Source: Rhodoferax lithotrophicus (GTDB taxonomy: Bacteria > Pseudomonadota > Gammaproteobacteria > Burkholderiales > Burkholderiaceae_C). From it: DNA of 64,000 nucleotides. How positions within the stretch are numbered: position 1 is the first letter of the stretch; each line of letters begins with the position of its first letter. The stretch lies in contig NZ_AP024238.1 in the NCBI RefSeq assembly GCF_019973615.1, positions 1,302,001 to 1,366,000 of the forward strand. The letters run 5' to 3'. Positions 54,923 to 64,000 of the stretch are shown one piece after another. The translations under genes were made by a program, and so were the position numbers. The notes under the pieces were generated by a model. The model was not told the origin of the DNA. It ran no database searches and was given only the letters and a program-made list of their open reading frames with translations.

Positions 54923-55848
54923 TTTGGTGGTGAGGCCTTGACGCGGTTCACCAGAAAAATACCCGCAATGGCCATGCCGCCCCCCAGGATCACGCTGGTG
55001 CTGACCGACTCGTCCAGCACCAGCCATCCCAGCAACACACCAAAAATTGGCACCAGGTTGTTGAACACCACGGTGCGCGCCGCGCCCAGCTTGGTGATGC
55101 CTTCGTAATACCAGACAAACCCCACGGCGGTGCCCAGTACGCCCAGGAAGACCAGACTGGCCCACACGCTGGCGGTGAAAGCGCTCGATGGCAACGTGGG
55201 CAGATCACGCACCGCCAGCACCCCCAGAAACAGGGCCCCCCACATGGAGGCCCACAGCGTGGCCAACAGGGGTGACAAGCCTTGCAACACGCGCCGACCT
55301 ATCAGCGTATAAGCCGCCCAGGCGCAAACCGCACCCAGCATGGACAGCTCACCCTGGCCCACCGATGACATCAGTTGTGACAGGTCGCCGTGGGTGACCA
55401 CAATCCACACGCCCAGCAGCGCCAAACCCACGCCCAGCCAGCGGATGGGTGACAGACGTTCACCCAGCAGCACGGCAGCGGCCAGCAGCGTGATCGCCGG
55501 GTTGAGCGCCACGATCAGCGATGTTCGACCTGCAGGCATGTTCGCCAGCGCATGGAAGAAAAACAGGTTGTAGGCCAAGATGCCGGTGGCCCCCAGCGCC
55601 ATGGTGCCCAACAGTTGGCGGCGGGTGATCTGGGTGAGTGTGCGCAGCCCGTGCGACAGGTGCAGCGCCAGCAACAGCGCCAATGAGGCCAGCACAAAAC
55701 GGATAAACGCTGCACTGGCAGCCGGTACATGGGCTGAGACGATACGGCCCGCGATGAAGGTGCCGCCCCAGATGGCGGGCACGCAGGTCAAGCGCAGGTA
55801 CAGGCCCATCAGTCGAGGGGTGGCGAGAGGGGGGTGGGTCACGGTCAT
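54919..55848 (-). CDS. EamA/DMT-family transporter
   Basis: The product is 309 residues with ten membrane helices in two EamA repeats: AIWGGTFIAGRIVS...AFIRFVLASLALLLAL and VWASLVFLGVLGTAVGFVWYYEGITKLGAARTVVFNNLVPIFGVLLGWLVLDE. It is probably an exporter of amino acids or other metabolites. It is divergent from a LysR gene, which may control it. Confidence 0.92.
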   Translation of the reverse strand: MTVTHPPLATPRLMGLYLRLTCVPAIWGGTFIAGRIVSAHVPAASAAFIRFVLASLALLLALHLSHGLRTLTQITRRQLLGTMALGATGILAYNLFFFHALANMPAGRTSLIVALNPAITLLAAAVLLGERLSPIRWLGVGLALLGVWIVVTHGDLSQLMSSVGQGELSMLGAVCAWAAYTLIGRRVLQGLSPLLATLWASMWGALFLGVLAVRDLPTLPSSAFTASVWASLVFLGVLGTAVGFVWYYEGITKLGAARTVVFNNLVPIFGVLLGWLVLDESVSTSVILGGGMAIAGIFLVNRVKASPPN

Positions 55849-55879
55849 TGTGATGCGTCAAAGTGAAATTGAACATGAG

Positions 55880-55892
55880 ATTAATGGTTAAT
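55880..55892. promoter_or_regulatory. Candidate LysR site between eamA-like and lysR-type genes
   Basis: ATTAA-TGG-TTAAT lies in the 75-base divergent gap, flanked by AAAGTGAA (55859) and TTCACTTT (55896) as an outer inverted pair. Such nested dyads suit a LysR-type regulator. Inference from position. Confidence 0.4.
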
Positions 55893-55923
55893 ATCTTCAC
55901 TTTCAAATGAGCATTTACTCATC

Positions 55924-56799
55924 ATGACCCTGGTTCAGCTGGAAGTTCTGATCGCCTTGGCCGAATGTCAAAGCTTTTCGCGTGCGGCCATGCGATTGGG
56001 TACCACCCAGTCTGCCGTCAGCCATGCACTGCGTGCACTGGAGAAACAGTTTGGCATCAGGCTCGCACAGCGTGATGCCTCTGGCGTGCGTATGACCGAT
56101 GCTGGGGATCGTCTCTTGCGGCGTGCCCGTGAGATGACCGCACTGGCCGCCACCATGGCACAAGAGGCCGTGGACGCACGTGAGCTGAAAACCGGCACGC
56201 TGCGTATTGGCTCCTTTGGTCCGACTTCCACCACACATTTGCTGCCGCCCTGGCTGGAAACTTTCAAAAAGGCCCACCCTCAGGTACAGGTGCGTATTGA
56301 GGAAGAAAGTGACGAGGTGGTCGACCAGTGGCTGCTGCAAAAGCGGGTGGAACTTGGTTTTGTGGTGGACCCAGATGAGCGCTTTGAGGTCTTGCCGCTG
56401 GTGCAAGACGAGTTTGTGGCGATTGTGCCAATGGGTCACCCCTTGGCGGCGTATGACGCCGTGCCCATCAGCGCCTTGACGGGGCTGGATTTTGTGCTGT
56501 CGGAAGCCGGTGGCGGGCCGGTCATCGTGCCGATTCTGCAAAAGCATGGCGCACGCCCCCAGGTGCTGTACCACTTCACGCAAATCGTGTCGATTCTGGA
56601 ATTTGTGCGGCGTGGCCTGGCGGTGTCGATGGCGGCACGGCTGGCCTTGCCTGATGCACCGCAAGGGGTGGTTTACCGATCTCTGTTACCGATGCAACCA
56701 CGCACGGTGGGGCTGGCATGCCTGGATGTGGCCAAACTGTCGCCGCTGGCGCGGGCTTTTGGGAGGTGGCCAGAACACAAGTCCAGCCTTGATCCATAA
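55924..56799 (+). CDS. LysR-family transcriptional regulator
   Basis: The product is 291 residues. The HTH is CQSFSRAAMRLGTTQSAVSHALRALEKQFG, then the LysR substrate domain (LRIGSFGPTSTTHLLPPWLETFKKAHPQVQVRI, LGFVVDP, SILEFVRRGLAVSMAARLAL). It is divergent from the EamA-type exporter, which is its likely target. The effector is unknown. Confidence 0.92.
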   Translation: MTLVQLEVLIALAECQSFSRAAMRLGTTQSAVSHALRALEKQFGIRLAQRDASGVRMTDAGDRLLRRAREMTALAATMAQEAVDARELKTGTLRIGSFGPTSTTHLLPPWLETFKKAHPQVQVRIEEESDEVVDQWLLQKRVELGFVVDPDERFEVLPLVQDEFVAIVPMGHPLAAYDAVPISALTGLDFVLSEAGGGPVIVPILQKHGARPQVLYHFTQIVSILEFVRRGLAVSMAARLALPDAPQGVVYRSLLPMQPRTVGLACLDVAKLSPLARAFGRWPEHKSSLDP

Positions 56800-56911
56800 C
56801 GGTCAAGATGTATTCTGTGCAGCGAGGTCGCCGCAGGGTTATTGCTGCCCCTTCGCGCTTGGCATACAGTCCACGCCACACGTCGCCCCTTTCTTCTGGA
56901 GAACTCCCCCC

Positions 56912-58351
56912 ATGCAACGCACTCTTGTTTATTCCCTGTTGATGCTGGCCCTGCTATCCAACGCCTATGCGCAAAGTGATGAGCAGCGCAGCACCCTGAG
57001 CGACCAGCAGGAAGTCGCCGTCACCATCTACAACGAGAACCTGGCCCTGATCAAGGATCAGCGTAGCTTGCAGATCAAACCCGGTGTGTCGGCGCTGGCT
57101 TTTCGTGATGTCAGTGCCCGCATGCGCCCCGAGACGGCGTTGCTGCGCAGCACCAGCGCCCCCGGCAGCCTGTCGGTGCTGGAGCAGAACTTTGACTTTG
57201 ACCTGCTGACACCGCAAAAGCTGCTGGAGAAATACGTGGGCCGTAGCGTCAGCGTCATCCGCACCAACCCGGCCACCGGCACCGAGACCACAGAGCAGGC
57301 GGACGTGCTTTCGGCCAACGATGGCGTGGTGCTGAAGATCGGCTCGCGCATTGAGACTGGTATCCCGGGACGCATCGTCTACGGCGATGTGCCCACCAAC
57401 CTGCGCGACCGCCCGACGCTGGTCATGTCGCTGGACAACAGCGGCGCGGCGCAGCAAAGTGTGGAACTGAGCTACCTGACCGGCGGCTTGGCCTGGAAGG
57501 CTGATTACGTGGTGGAACTCAACGCTGCCGATGACCAACTCGACATCTCTGGCTGGGTGACCCTCACCAACACCAGCGGGGCCACCTACCGCAAGGCCAA
57601 GCTGCAACTGGTGGCCGGTGATGTGAACCAGGTCACACCGCAACTGGAGCGCCGCGCCATGGTCATGGCGGCACCGGCACCTGCGATGGCCAAGGCCAGA
57701 AGCGACATGGCCGAAGAGTCGCTGTTTGAATACCACCTCTACACCCTGAACCGCCCCACCACCATTGCCGAGAACCAGACCAAGCAGGTCTCGCTGCTGT
57801 CGGCCAGTGGTGTGCCGGTGCGCAAGGAACTGTTGCTTAAGGGCAACGACTATTACTACCAGAGCAGCTACGGTGAGCTGGGTCAGAAGATAAAGGTGGC
57901 CGTGTTTGTCGAGTTTGACAACAAGGAAAGTGCCCACCTGGGCATGCCGCTGCCCAAGGGCATCATCCGCGTCTACAAGAAAGACAAGGCGGGCAACGCC
58001 CAGTTCATCGGTGAAGACCGGGTCGACCACACCCCCAAGAACGAAAAGGTACGCCTCAAGCTGGGTGATGCCTTTGATGTGACCGCCGACAAGAAGCAGA
58101 CCGATTTCAAAAAGCTGGGTGGCCTGGGAAAATACAACTATATGTTTGAGAGCGCCTATGAAGTGCTGCTGAAAAACGCCAAAAAAGAAGCCGTCACCGT
58201 CACCGTGCAGGAGCCCATGCCGGGCGACTGGCAGGTCTTGAGCGAAAGCCACCCCCACACCAAGGGAGCCAGCAACACGGCGGTCTGGAAACTCAGCGTA
58301 CCGGCTGAGGGCAGCACCAAGCTGGTTTACCGCAGTCTGGTGCGTTACTGA
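56912..58351 (+). CDS. DUF4139 protein, exported
   Basis: The product is 479 residues from the ATG at 56912; the open frame upstream lies within the LysR gene. The signal peptide is MQRTLVYSLLMLALLSNAYA, so it is periplasmic or surface-located. The rest is beta-rich: VAVTIYNENLALIKDQRSLQI, YLTGGLAWKADYVVELNAADDQLDISGWVTLTNTSG, GKYNYMFESAYEVLLKNAKKEAVTVTVQEPMPGDWQVL, the usual DUF4139 features. The function is not established. Confidence 0.9.
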   Translation: MQRTLVYSLLMLALLSNAYAQSDEQRSTLSDQQEVAVTIYNENLALIKDQRSLQIKPGVSALAFRDVSARMRPETALLRSTSAPGSLSVLEQNFDFDLLTPQKLLEKYVGRSVSVIRTNPATGTETTEQADVLSANDGVVLKIGSRIETGIPGRIVYGDVPTNLRDRPTLVMSLDNSGAAQQSVELSYLTGGLAWKADYVVELNAADDQLDISGWVTLTNTSGATYRKAKLQLVAGDVNQVTPQLERRAMVMAAPAPAMAKARSDMAEESLFEYHLYTLNRPTTIAENQTKQVSLLSASGVPVRKELLLKGNDYYYQSSYGELGQKIKVAVFVEFDNKESAHLGMPLPKGIIRVYKKDKAGNAQFIGEDRVDHTPKNEKVRLKLGDAFDVTADKKQTDFKKLGGLGKYNYMFESAYEVLLKNAKKEAVTVTVQEPMPGDWQVLSESHPHTKGASNTAVWKLSVPAEGSTKLVYRSLVRY

Positions 58352-58411
58352 GCTGGCGGGATAGGTCTGGCTTATTGCTCCAGCCGAAGCTGCTCAATGG
58401 ACTGGGTTGTT

Positions 58412-58470
58412 GATTTGCTATTTTATTTATAGCTGCTAGCGCCAAATTTACTTGGGCTAGAAGCTCAAAA
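58412..58470 (-). repeat. Two-hairpin interspersed element, copy K
   Basis: On the plus strand: TTTGCTATTTTATTTATAGC, CTGCTAGCGCC and GGGCTAGAAGCTC. This is the inverted form of the element. It sits between the converging DUF4139 and prpF-tctC genes, about 55-60 bases from each stop. Confidence 0.6.
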
Positions 58471-58523
58471 CAGCAAAAATGTTGGGTGGTTTGCCCGTGT
58501 CTGACGGCAAGCCAAGGAAAAGC

Positions 58524-60557
58524 TCAACTTTCCAGTACCACCTCTGGCCGCAACCCGGCCTGCAACACCACCGCCTGCCACTTCTCACTCTCGGCCATCA
58601 GCAGGTCGTGCAACTCACCGGGTGATGAGGTTTGCACCCGCGCTCCGTCGGCCTCCATGCGGGCGACGATCTCGGGGTCTTGCAGCACGGTGTTGAGTGT
58701 CGTGTTGAGCTGGCGCACCACGGAAGCCGGGGTTTTGGCCGGAGCAAACAAGGCGTACCACTGGGTCAGCGCCACCCCCGGCACACCGGCCTCCAGCAGT
58801 GTGGGTAATTCGGGCAGCGCAGGCAGTCGGCTGGCTCCGGCCACGGCCAGCGCCCTGAGCTTGCCGCTGCGCAGGTAAGGCTGGGCGGTGAACAGACTGG
58901 GGAACATCACCTGCACCAGGCCACTGGCCACGTCGGCAATGGCCGGGGCTGCGCCGGAAAAGTCCACTCGCTGCAACTGCGTGCCGGTTTGCAGCTTGAA
59001 CAGTTCGGCGGCAAAGTGGGGCACGGTGCCCTCACCGGCTGAGGCATAGCTCAGGCGGCTGCCTGAACTGCGCAGCAGGCGCACCAGTTCCTCCACCGAA
59101 TGCACCGGCAGCTCAGCGGGCACCACCAGCAGGGTGGGGGAGTAGCCAATCAGTCCAATCGGCGCAAAGTCGGCCACTGGGTCGTAGCGCAGCTTTTGCA
59201 GCGCCGGGTTGATGCCGTGGGTGGCGATGTAGCCAAACAGCAGGGTGTGGCCATCTGCCTGTGCGGCGGCCACGTATTCGCTGGCGATGGTGCCGTTGGC
59301 CCCGGCCCGGTTGTCCACCACCACCGATTGACCCAGCAGGGGGCCGAGCTTGCGTGTCAAAGTGCGGGCCATGGTGTCGTTGCCGCCCCCGGCGCTGGTG
59401 GGCACAATGATGTGCACTTCTTTTTGTGGGAACTGGCGACGGCCCTGGGCCACGATGGCTTCCGGCATTTCAGTTGGTGCCGGGGGGAACACATAGCTCG
59501 GCAGGTGCAGCACCCCTTGCATGATCTTGCGCACCGTGCGCACCAGGGCGGCGCTTTGCACGCTGGCCTGTGCACCTGCTCCTTGCAGCGTGACCTCCAC
59601 GTCAATCTGGCCCGCCGGATGCAACACCACCAGCGCGTGCCGACCTGCCGCCATGGCCTGACCGCTGGCCACCGTGCCAGGCAAGGCAAAGGCCGTGGCC
59701 ACGCCAATCGCCCCGGTCACGGCGTGGGAGGCATGGCACTTGTGGGGTGTGAAGTAGCGCGAAGTGATGCTGTGGGCGCTGTCGCCTGCGCTCACCAGCA
59801 CCGGTTTGGGCACCACGCTGTTGGAGACATCACCCAGGCCCATGCGTTGGCCCGCTTGCAGCCGCAGCACCTCAATGCGCGCCAACAATGCGGCGTTGGC
59901 ATCCAGCTCGGCTGGGCGTTCGCGCCCACTCAGACCCAGGTCGGTGGCGCGCAGAATCATCAGGGGCATGGCCGCGTCAATACAGGTCAACTCCAGGCCG
60001 TCGATCACGTCAATACGCTGACCGGTGGGAAACAACTGGCCGGTGACCGCACCCCAGGCATCCAGAAAATTCAGCAGCACCGGAGCGGCGGTACCCGCCA
60101 CACCGTCAATGCGGGCATCGCCTTCGTAGGTGACCTGGCCGCCCGGCGTGCAGACGGTGATGTCGATGCGCGAGCCGGTGTTGACATTGAACACGCGGGC
60201 GGTGGTGCGGCCGTCTTGCGCCGGGATCAGGCCCTGGTCTAGGGCAAATGGCACCACGCCCGAGAGCATGTTGCCGCAGTTGGGCCGGGTGTCCACCGAC
60301 TGGTGGCCGACACCGACCTGGGCAAACAGGTAGTCCAGATCGCAGTCCGGCTGGGTGGATTTGGAGACGATGGCCACCTTGCTGTTGAGGGTGCTGCCGC
60401 CCCCCAGGCCGTCAAGCTGCAGCGGGTCAGAGGCACCGATGGCACCAATCAGCGCCTGGTTGCGCGCCTCATCACCCTCGGGCAACCAGTCACGCAGGAA
60501 GAACGGGCCACGTGAGGTGCCAGCGCGCATCAGCACGCAGGGAATGGAGAGTGTCAT
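58524..60557 (-). CDS. PrpF-like isomerase fused to a Bug/TctC binding protein
   Basis: The product is 677 residues. Residues 1-355 form a PrpF/4-oxalomesaconate-tautomerase-type protein (CVLMRAGTSRGPFFL, DGLGGGSTLNSKVAIVSKS, DTRPNCGNMLSGV, GDVSNSVVPKPVLVS, FTPHKCHASHAVTGA). Residues 376-677 form a complete tripartite-tricarboxylate (Bug/TctC) binding protein (FPQKEVHIIVPTSAGGGND, VDNRAGANGTIASEYVA, LPTLLEAGVPGVALTQWYALFAPAKTP). The second half normally has its own signal peptide; here there is none, and no stop or shift separates the parts. Fusion is real as sequenced. It lies one base after tcuB, so it belongs to the tricarballylate-type operon. Confidence 0.88.
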   Translation of the reverse strand: MTLSIPCVLMRAGTSRGPFFLRDWLPEGDEARNQALIGAIGASDPLQLDGLGGGSTLNSKVAIVSKSTQPDCDLDYLFAQVGVGHQSVDTRPNCGNMLSGVVPFALDQGLIPAQDGRTTARVFNVNTGSRIDITVCTPGGQVTYEGDARIDGVAGTAAPVLLNFLDAWGAVTGQLFPTGQRIDVIDGLELTCIDAAMPLMILRATDLGLSGRERPAELDANAALLARIEVLRLQAGQRMGLGDVSNSVVPKPVLVSAGDSAHSITSRYFTPHKCHASHAVTGAIGVATAFALPGTVASGQAMAAGRHALVVLHPAGQIDVEVTLQGAGAQASVQSAALVRTVRKIMQGVLHLPSYVFPPAPTEMPEAIVAQGRRQFPQKEVHIIVPTSAGGGNDTMARTLTRKLGPLLGQSVVVDNRAGANGTIASEYVAAAQADGHTLLFGYIATHGINPALQKLRYDPVADFAPIGLIGYSPTLLVVPAELPVHSVEELVRLLRSSGSRLSYASAGEGTVPHFAAELFKLQTGTQLQRVDFSGAAPAIADVASGLVQVMFPSLFTAQPYLRSGKLRALAVAGASRLPALPELPTLLEAGVPGVALTQWYALFAPAKTPASVVRQLNTTLNTVLQDPEIVARMEADGARVQTSSPGELHDLLMAESEKWQAVVLQAGLRPEVVLES

Positions 60558-60558
60558 C

Positions 60559-61731
60559 TCAGTCGTCTCCCAAAGCGAGAGTATTTGGCTGGCGCTTTTC
60601 TACCGCGTAGCGCAGCAGGGCGGCACTGCGGAAAATGCCGTGGGCAAACTTGCCGTAGGGCAGGGTGGCGAACAAGGCCATCACCACACCCAGGTGCAGC
60701 GCCAGCAGCAAGGCCAGTGCCGGTGTGCCGCGGGCCAGCCACAGCAGCAGACCGCTGGCGCTGGTCAGAAACAGCAGCGCGATAAAGCCGTAGTCCATGG
60801 GCTTCTGGGCTGCATCACCGTGCAGCGGATGGCGTGTCAGCTTGAGCTTGAACAGCCCGGCCGTGCCGAGCAGCAGGCTGATGCCACCGGCCACCCCCAG
60901 CAGCTTGGGCAAGCTGGGCAGCTCATACGGCGCATGCCAGCCTAGGGCGTAGTGGTAGACCGTGGCCACGCTGGTGGCGGCAAAACACAGCATGAAACCG
61001 TAGAACGTCAGGTGATGGGCGCGGCGGCGTGACAAGGTGTAGGCATCGTCTTCGTTGTGGCAACCCTCACCGTGGCCGCCGTCCAGGTACTTCAGCGTGA
61101 GCACATCCTGTGTGGCTTGCAGCGCATCCCCGCTGGCCATGGCTTGGCCCGAAGTGGCAGGTGATACGTCGCGCAAGAAACGCGTGACACCCAGCCCCAG
61201 GGCCAGGACCGCCCACAAGAAGACCGGCGCAAACAGAGACACCAGCAAGTTGTGCGGAAACAGCCCGGAAAAGTCCCCCGCCGATGCCCCGCCCCAGAGG
61301 CTGCCGTTCAGGGCCAGCGCCAGCAGCAAAAACAGCGCCAGGCCAGCGGCCAGCGCCAGTGACAGGGTCAAGCCGTTGCGCTGGTAGAGTTTGCCCAAAG
61401 CAGCAGGCCAGGCATAGGCCACATAGGTTTCACCACGCACTTGCGCCATGGCTTGTGGCACATTCACCGCAAATTCATGCGGCGGCGCGTACTGGCAGGC
61501 GTGCAGGCAGGCCCCGCAGTTGTGGCACAGGTTGGCCAGGTAGTGCACGTCGGCGGCAGCAAATTCCAGCCGTCGTGTCATGGCCGGGAACACGGCGCAA
61601 AAACCTTCGCAGTAGCGGCAGGCGTTGCAGATTTGCATTTGCCGGGCCACTTCAGCCACGGCGGGGGTGGCCGGGCCGTGGCCAGCAGCGAGTTGCCGGG
61701 CATCCTTAATCAAGGTCTCAAGCACTTGCAT
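60559..61731 (-). CDS. tcuB: Tricarballylate utilisation 4Fe-4S membrane protein TcuB
   Basis: Reoxidises the flavin of TcuA and passes electrons to the membrane. The product is 390 residues. Two cluster motifs come first ([36 protein letters not shown]), followed by a membrane domain with about six helices carrying histidines suited to haem b. The start overlaps the tcuA end by 14 bases. The family match is good. Confidence 0.92.
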   Translation of the reverse strand: MQVLETLIKDARQLAAGHGPATPAVAEVARQMQICNACRYCEGFCAVFPAMTRRLEFAAADVHYLANLCHNCGACLHACQYAPPHEFAVNVPQAMAQVRGETYVAYAWPAALGKLYQRNGLTLSLALAAGLALFLLLALALNGSLWGGASAGDFSGLFPHNLLVSLFAPVFLWAVLALGLGVTRFLRDVSPATSGQAMASGDALQATQDVLTLKYLDGGHGEGCHNEDDAYTLSRRRAHHLTFYGFMLCFAATSVATVYHYALGWHAPYELPSLPKLLGVAGGISLLLGTAGLFKLKLTRHPLHGDAAQKPMDYGFIALLFLTSASGLLLWLARGTPALALLLALHLGVVMALFATLPYGKFAHGIFRSAALLRYAVEKRQPNTLALGDD

Positions 61732-63178
61732 GATGTGCTCCTGATTTGATAGCTTTTTGCGCAGACTGTACCCCGGCTATACGGCCAAAAGCCGTGCCAA
61801 TCGACATGCCGACCCCGGCGGTGTAACCCTTGCCCAGCACATTGCCAGCCATCATTTCACCGGCCACAAACAGGTTGTCACTGGGCACATCGTTGAAGCG
61901 CACCGCGGCCGTTTCATCGGTCTTGAGGCCCAGGTAGGTGAAGGTCACACCGGGGCGCAATGCGTAGGCGTAAAAGGGCGCGGTGTCGATGGGCCTGGCC
62001 CAATGGGTTTTGGCGGGTGTGATGCCTTGGGTGTGGCAGTTGTCCAGCGCGGTGTGGTCAAAGTTGCCCGCCTGGCAGGCTTGGTTGTAGGTGTTGAGTG
62101 TTTGCATGAAGGTCTGGCCGTCCAGGCCGAGCTGGTCCACCAGCGCTTGCAAGGTGTTGGCCTTGACCCCAGGAAACACCGGTGGCATGAAGCGGCCAAT
62201 GGCTTTGGCATCAATGATGGAATAAGCGGTTTGCCCCGGCTGCTGGGCCACCAGGCGGCCCCAGATGGCGTAGCGCTTGGGCCAGAAGTCTTCGCCCTCG
62301 TCATAAAAACGCTGGGCATCGCGGTTCACCACCACGCCCAGCGAGACGCAGTCGATGCGGGTGCAGATGCCACCGTCGTACAGCGGTGCACGCGCATCGA
62401 TGGCCACCATGTGGGCTTGCGTGGGGTCGCCAATGGCATCGGCCCTATGGTCGTTCAGCAGGTGGCGCAGCAGCACGCCCTGGTTGAACTTTGTGCCGCG
62501 AATCAGGAAGTTGTCGGACGGGGTTTCGCCGCGCTCGTTAGTGCCCCAGGCTTCGCGCAGCCAGTCGCGGTTGGACTCAAAGCCGCCAGCGGCCAGCACA
62601 CAGGCGCGGGCGGTGATGCGCTCGGATGTTTCGCTGCCGTCGGCATGTTGGGTGTGGACATGGGCGGCGACAAAGTGGCCGTTCTCAATCTCCAGCCGGT
62701 TCACTGGTGCGTTGTAGCGCACCTGCACGCCCAGTTTTTCGGCACTGCGAAAGTAGGCGTTGACCAGGGCCTTGCCGCCGCCCATGAAAAAGGCATTGGT
62801 ACGCGCCGTGTGCAAAGCCCCGGAGAGTGAGGGCTGAAAGTGCACACCGTGGCTGCGCATCCAGGGTCTGCAAGTGCTGGAGTCGCGGATCACGCGCCGG
62901 GCCAGTTGCTCGTTGGTCAGTCCGCCGGTGACTTTGAGCAGGTCTTGCCAATACTCTTCTTCGGTGTAGGCATCGACCAGCACGTCTTGGGGCGCGTCGT
63001 GCATACAACGCAGGTTGCGGGTGTGGGCCGAGTTGCCGCCGCGCCACTCGCGCGGGGCGGCTTCCAGCAGCAGCACGCTGGCACCGGCCTCGCGCGCCAT
63101 CAGGGCGGCGCACAGGGCGGCGTTGCCACCGCCGATCACCAGTACGTCCACGGCAGCTTGTTGATTAGGAGTAGGCAT
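61718..63178 (-). CDS. tcuA: FAD-dependent tricarballylate dehydrogenase TcuA
   Basis: Fumarate-reductase-type flavoprotein that oxidises tricarballylate to cis-aconitate in Salmonella; here the substrate is inferred. The product is 486 residues. The FAD motif is [19 protein letters not shown], then [30 protein letters not shown] and the C-terminal flavin site [27 protein letters not shown]. The last residues ([13 protein letters not shown]) overlap the tcuB start and a repeat-like stretch. Confidence 0.92.
   Translation of the reverse strand: MPTPNQQAAVDVLVIGGGNAALCAALMAREAGASVLLLEAAPREWRGGNSAHTRNLRCMHDAPQDVLVDAYTEEEYWQDLLKVTGGLTNEQLARRVIRDSSTCRPWMRSHGVHFQPSLSGALHTARTNAFFMGGGKALVNAYFRSAEKLGVQVRYNAPVNRLEIENGHFVAAHVHTQHADGSETSERITARACVLAAGGFESNRDWLREAWGTNERGETPSDNFLIRGTKFNQGVLLRHLLNDHRADAIGDPTQAHMVAIDARAPLYDGGICTRIDCVSLGVVVNRDAQRFYDEGEDFWPKRYAIWGRLVAQQPGQTAYSIIDAKAIGRFMPPVFPGVKANTLQALVDQLGLDGQTFMQTLNTYNQACQAGNFDHTALDNCHTQGITPAKTHWARPIDTAPFYAYALRPGVTFTYLGLKTDETAAVRFNDVPSDNLFVAGEMMAGNVLGKGYTAGVGMSIGTAFGRIAGVQSAQKAIKSGAHHASA
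61743..61790 (-). repeat. In-gene copy O of the two-hairpin element (tcuA 3' end)
   Basis: On the minus strand, GGCCGTATAGCC is followed by CTGCGCAAAAAGCTATCAAA, matching both conserved blocks. It codes for the tcuA C-terminus, AQKAIKS, nearly the same peptide as AQDAIKS in the sigma-54 activator linker. Confidence 0.5.
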
Positions 63179-63184
63179 GGTGGG

Positions 63185-64000
63185 TCAAGCTCCCTGGCGT
63201 GCCGCCAGCACCCGGTCGACCATCACACCGGCCTGACCCAGGTGATTCACTGGGTCACACATGGCCTCCAATTGGGCGCGGGTCACATGGGGGTTGATCT
63301 CGGGGTGGGCTTGCAGAATGTCGATCAGCGGGCGGTTCTCCTTCAAGGCCTGGCGGCACAGGTCGTAGACCAGATCATGGGCGTACTCGCGGCCAATGTA
63401 GGGGCCCAGGCCCATCATCACCGCCTCGGACATGACCAAGCCGTTGGTGATGTCCATATTGGCACGCATGCGCACGGCATCCACCTCCAGGCCTTGCAGC
63501 ACAAATTTGGTTTGTTTCAACGCGCCCGACATCAGGCAGAAGATTTCCGGCAGCGACACCCATTCAATTTCCCACGGGCCGGTGGAGCGTTCATGGTCGG
63601 CCACCATGGCATCCATCAAGGCCGCAGCGTGCTGGCGTGCCACCGACACGTTGGCGTGGATGTAGAGGCAAGAGATGGGATTGCGCTTTTGCGGCATGGT
63701 GGACGACGAACCGCGCCCTGGCGCATAGGGCTCGAACACCTCGCCCACTTCGGTCTGCATCAGCAGCTTCACGTCCATGGCGATCTTGCCCAGCGAGCCA
63801 CCGACCAAGCCGAGAAAGGCCCCCACCTCGGCAATGGTGTCGCGCACGGTGTGCCAGGAGATCAAGGGTTGGGCCAGACCCAGCTCTTGCATCAAGCCGG
63901 CCTGGGTTTCCATCGCGCCTTTTTCCAAAGACGACAGCGTGCCCGAAGCCCCACCAAACTCACCCATCAGCACCCGGGGTTTGAGCTGGCTCAGGCGTTC
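63185..64000 (-). CDS. Aspartase/fumarase-superfamily lyase (PcaB/adenylosuccinate-lyase-like), 5' end beyond window
   Basis: 271 C-terminal residues are visible; the frame is open to the window edge. The superfamily signature is GRGSSSTMPQKRNPIS, with the helical bundle (LMQELGLAQPLISWHTVRDTIAEVGAFLGLVGGSLGKIAMDVKLL) and a C-terminal adenylosuccinate-lyase-type domain. Members eliminate or add across C-C bonds of carboxylic acids. It is the first visible gene of the operon, six bases before tcuA, so it probably acts on a tri- or tetracarboxylate. The exact reaction is unknown. Confidence 0.85.
   Translation of the reverse strand, partial: ERLSQLKPRVLMGEFGGASGTLSSLEKGAMETQAGLMQELGLAQPLISWHTVRDTIAEVGAFLGLVGGSLGKIAMDVKLLMQTEVGEVFEPYAPGRGSSSTMPQKRNPISCLYIHANVSVARQHAAALMDAMVADHERSTGPWEIEWVSLPEIFCLMSGALKQTKFVLQGLEVDAVRMRANMDITNGLVMSEAVMMGLGPYIGREYAHDLVYDLCRQALKENRPLIDILQAHPEINPHVTRAQLEAMCDPVNHLGQAGVMVDRVLAARQGA

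Noticed and set aside
56954-58258. 434-codon minus-strand open frame opposite the DUF4139 gene
   Set aside because: Shadow of a gene with a clear signal peptide and domain on the other strand.

Overview
The window looks like a chromosomal segment of a GC-rich betaproteobacterium. The best guess is family Comamonadaceae (Rhodoferax/Polaromonas/Acidovorax type). Reasons are the gspG-to-gspN order, the fdsGBACD formate dehydrogenase operon next to frmA/fghA, an enterobacterial-like lysR/lysA pair, the protein repertoire, and a short interspersed palindromic element that I associate with this family. The placement is inference; no rRNA or marker gene is present. There is no prophage, transposase or CRISPR array. 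One tRNA gene (Arg, anticodon CCT) is present.

Layout. 1-5391 (minus): type II secretion pseudopilin and assembly genes gspG-H-I-J-K-L-M-N, mostly overlapping; gspN runs off the left edge. 5634-9206: two conserved hypotheticals, a metallophosphoesterase and an azlCD amino-acid exporter. 9271-19303: a C1 oxidation block. A minus-strand operon carries an OFA-type transporter, the NAD-linked molybdenum formate dehydrogenase fdsG-B-A, fdhD and fdsD. Divergent frmA and fghA turn formaldehyde (as its glutathione adduct) into formate, which the Fds enzyme oxidises to CO2. GlxA-type and LysR-type regulators follow. 21534-25710: a membrane hybrid histidine kinase with a translationally coupled REC-EAL phosphodiesterase. 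26011-30162: a sigma-54 activator divergent from an aldehyde dehydrogenase/DUF779 operon, with a recognisable -24/-12 promoter and an upstream palindrome. 30163-31850: a scarred interval with an AT-richer membrane ORF, a YciI protein, a truncated ribbon-helix-helix antitoxin and a duplicated 3' remnant of DUF779.

31850-37666: a DUF4382 lipoprotein, a DUF1631 protein, and a two-component system (7TMR-DISM kinase and OmpR-like regulator) preceded by an exact FNR-type box and tRNA-Arg. 37698-46720: tamB, tamA, a VWA (CoxE-like) protein, a tiny membrane ORF, vapC/vapB with its operator, and an EF-hand-like protein. 46799-51298: a small conserved protein, then lysR and a CorA-like transporter divergent from lysA. 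51327-52868: a solitary LA2681-type HEPN protein (putative RNase/defence) followed by a pirin fragment. 53110-58351: class IV aminotransferase divergent from a TetR regulator over a long palindrome, an EamA exporter divergent from a LysR regulator, and a DUF4139 protein. 58524-64000 (minus): a tricarballylate/aconitate-type operon (lyase, tcuA, tcuB, and a PrpF-TctC fusion).

The two most unusual signals are these. (1) A family of roughly 55-65 bp two-hairpin elements has at least ten intergenic copies, most abutting or overlapping stop codons, and four or five degenerate copies apparently read in frame inside genes. (2) A cytoplasmic isomerase (PrpF) is fused to a normally periplasmic Bug/TctC binding protein that has no signal peptide. 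The HEPN gene and the DUF779/antitoxin scar mark accessory DNA. All functional statements rest on motif recognition by eye; no database search was run.
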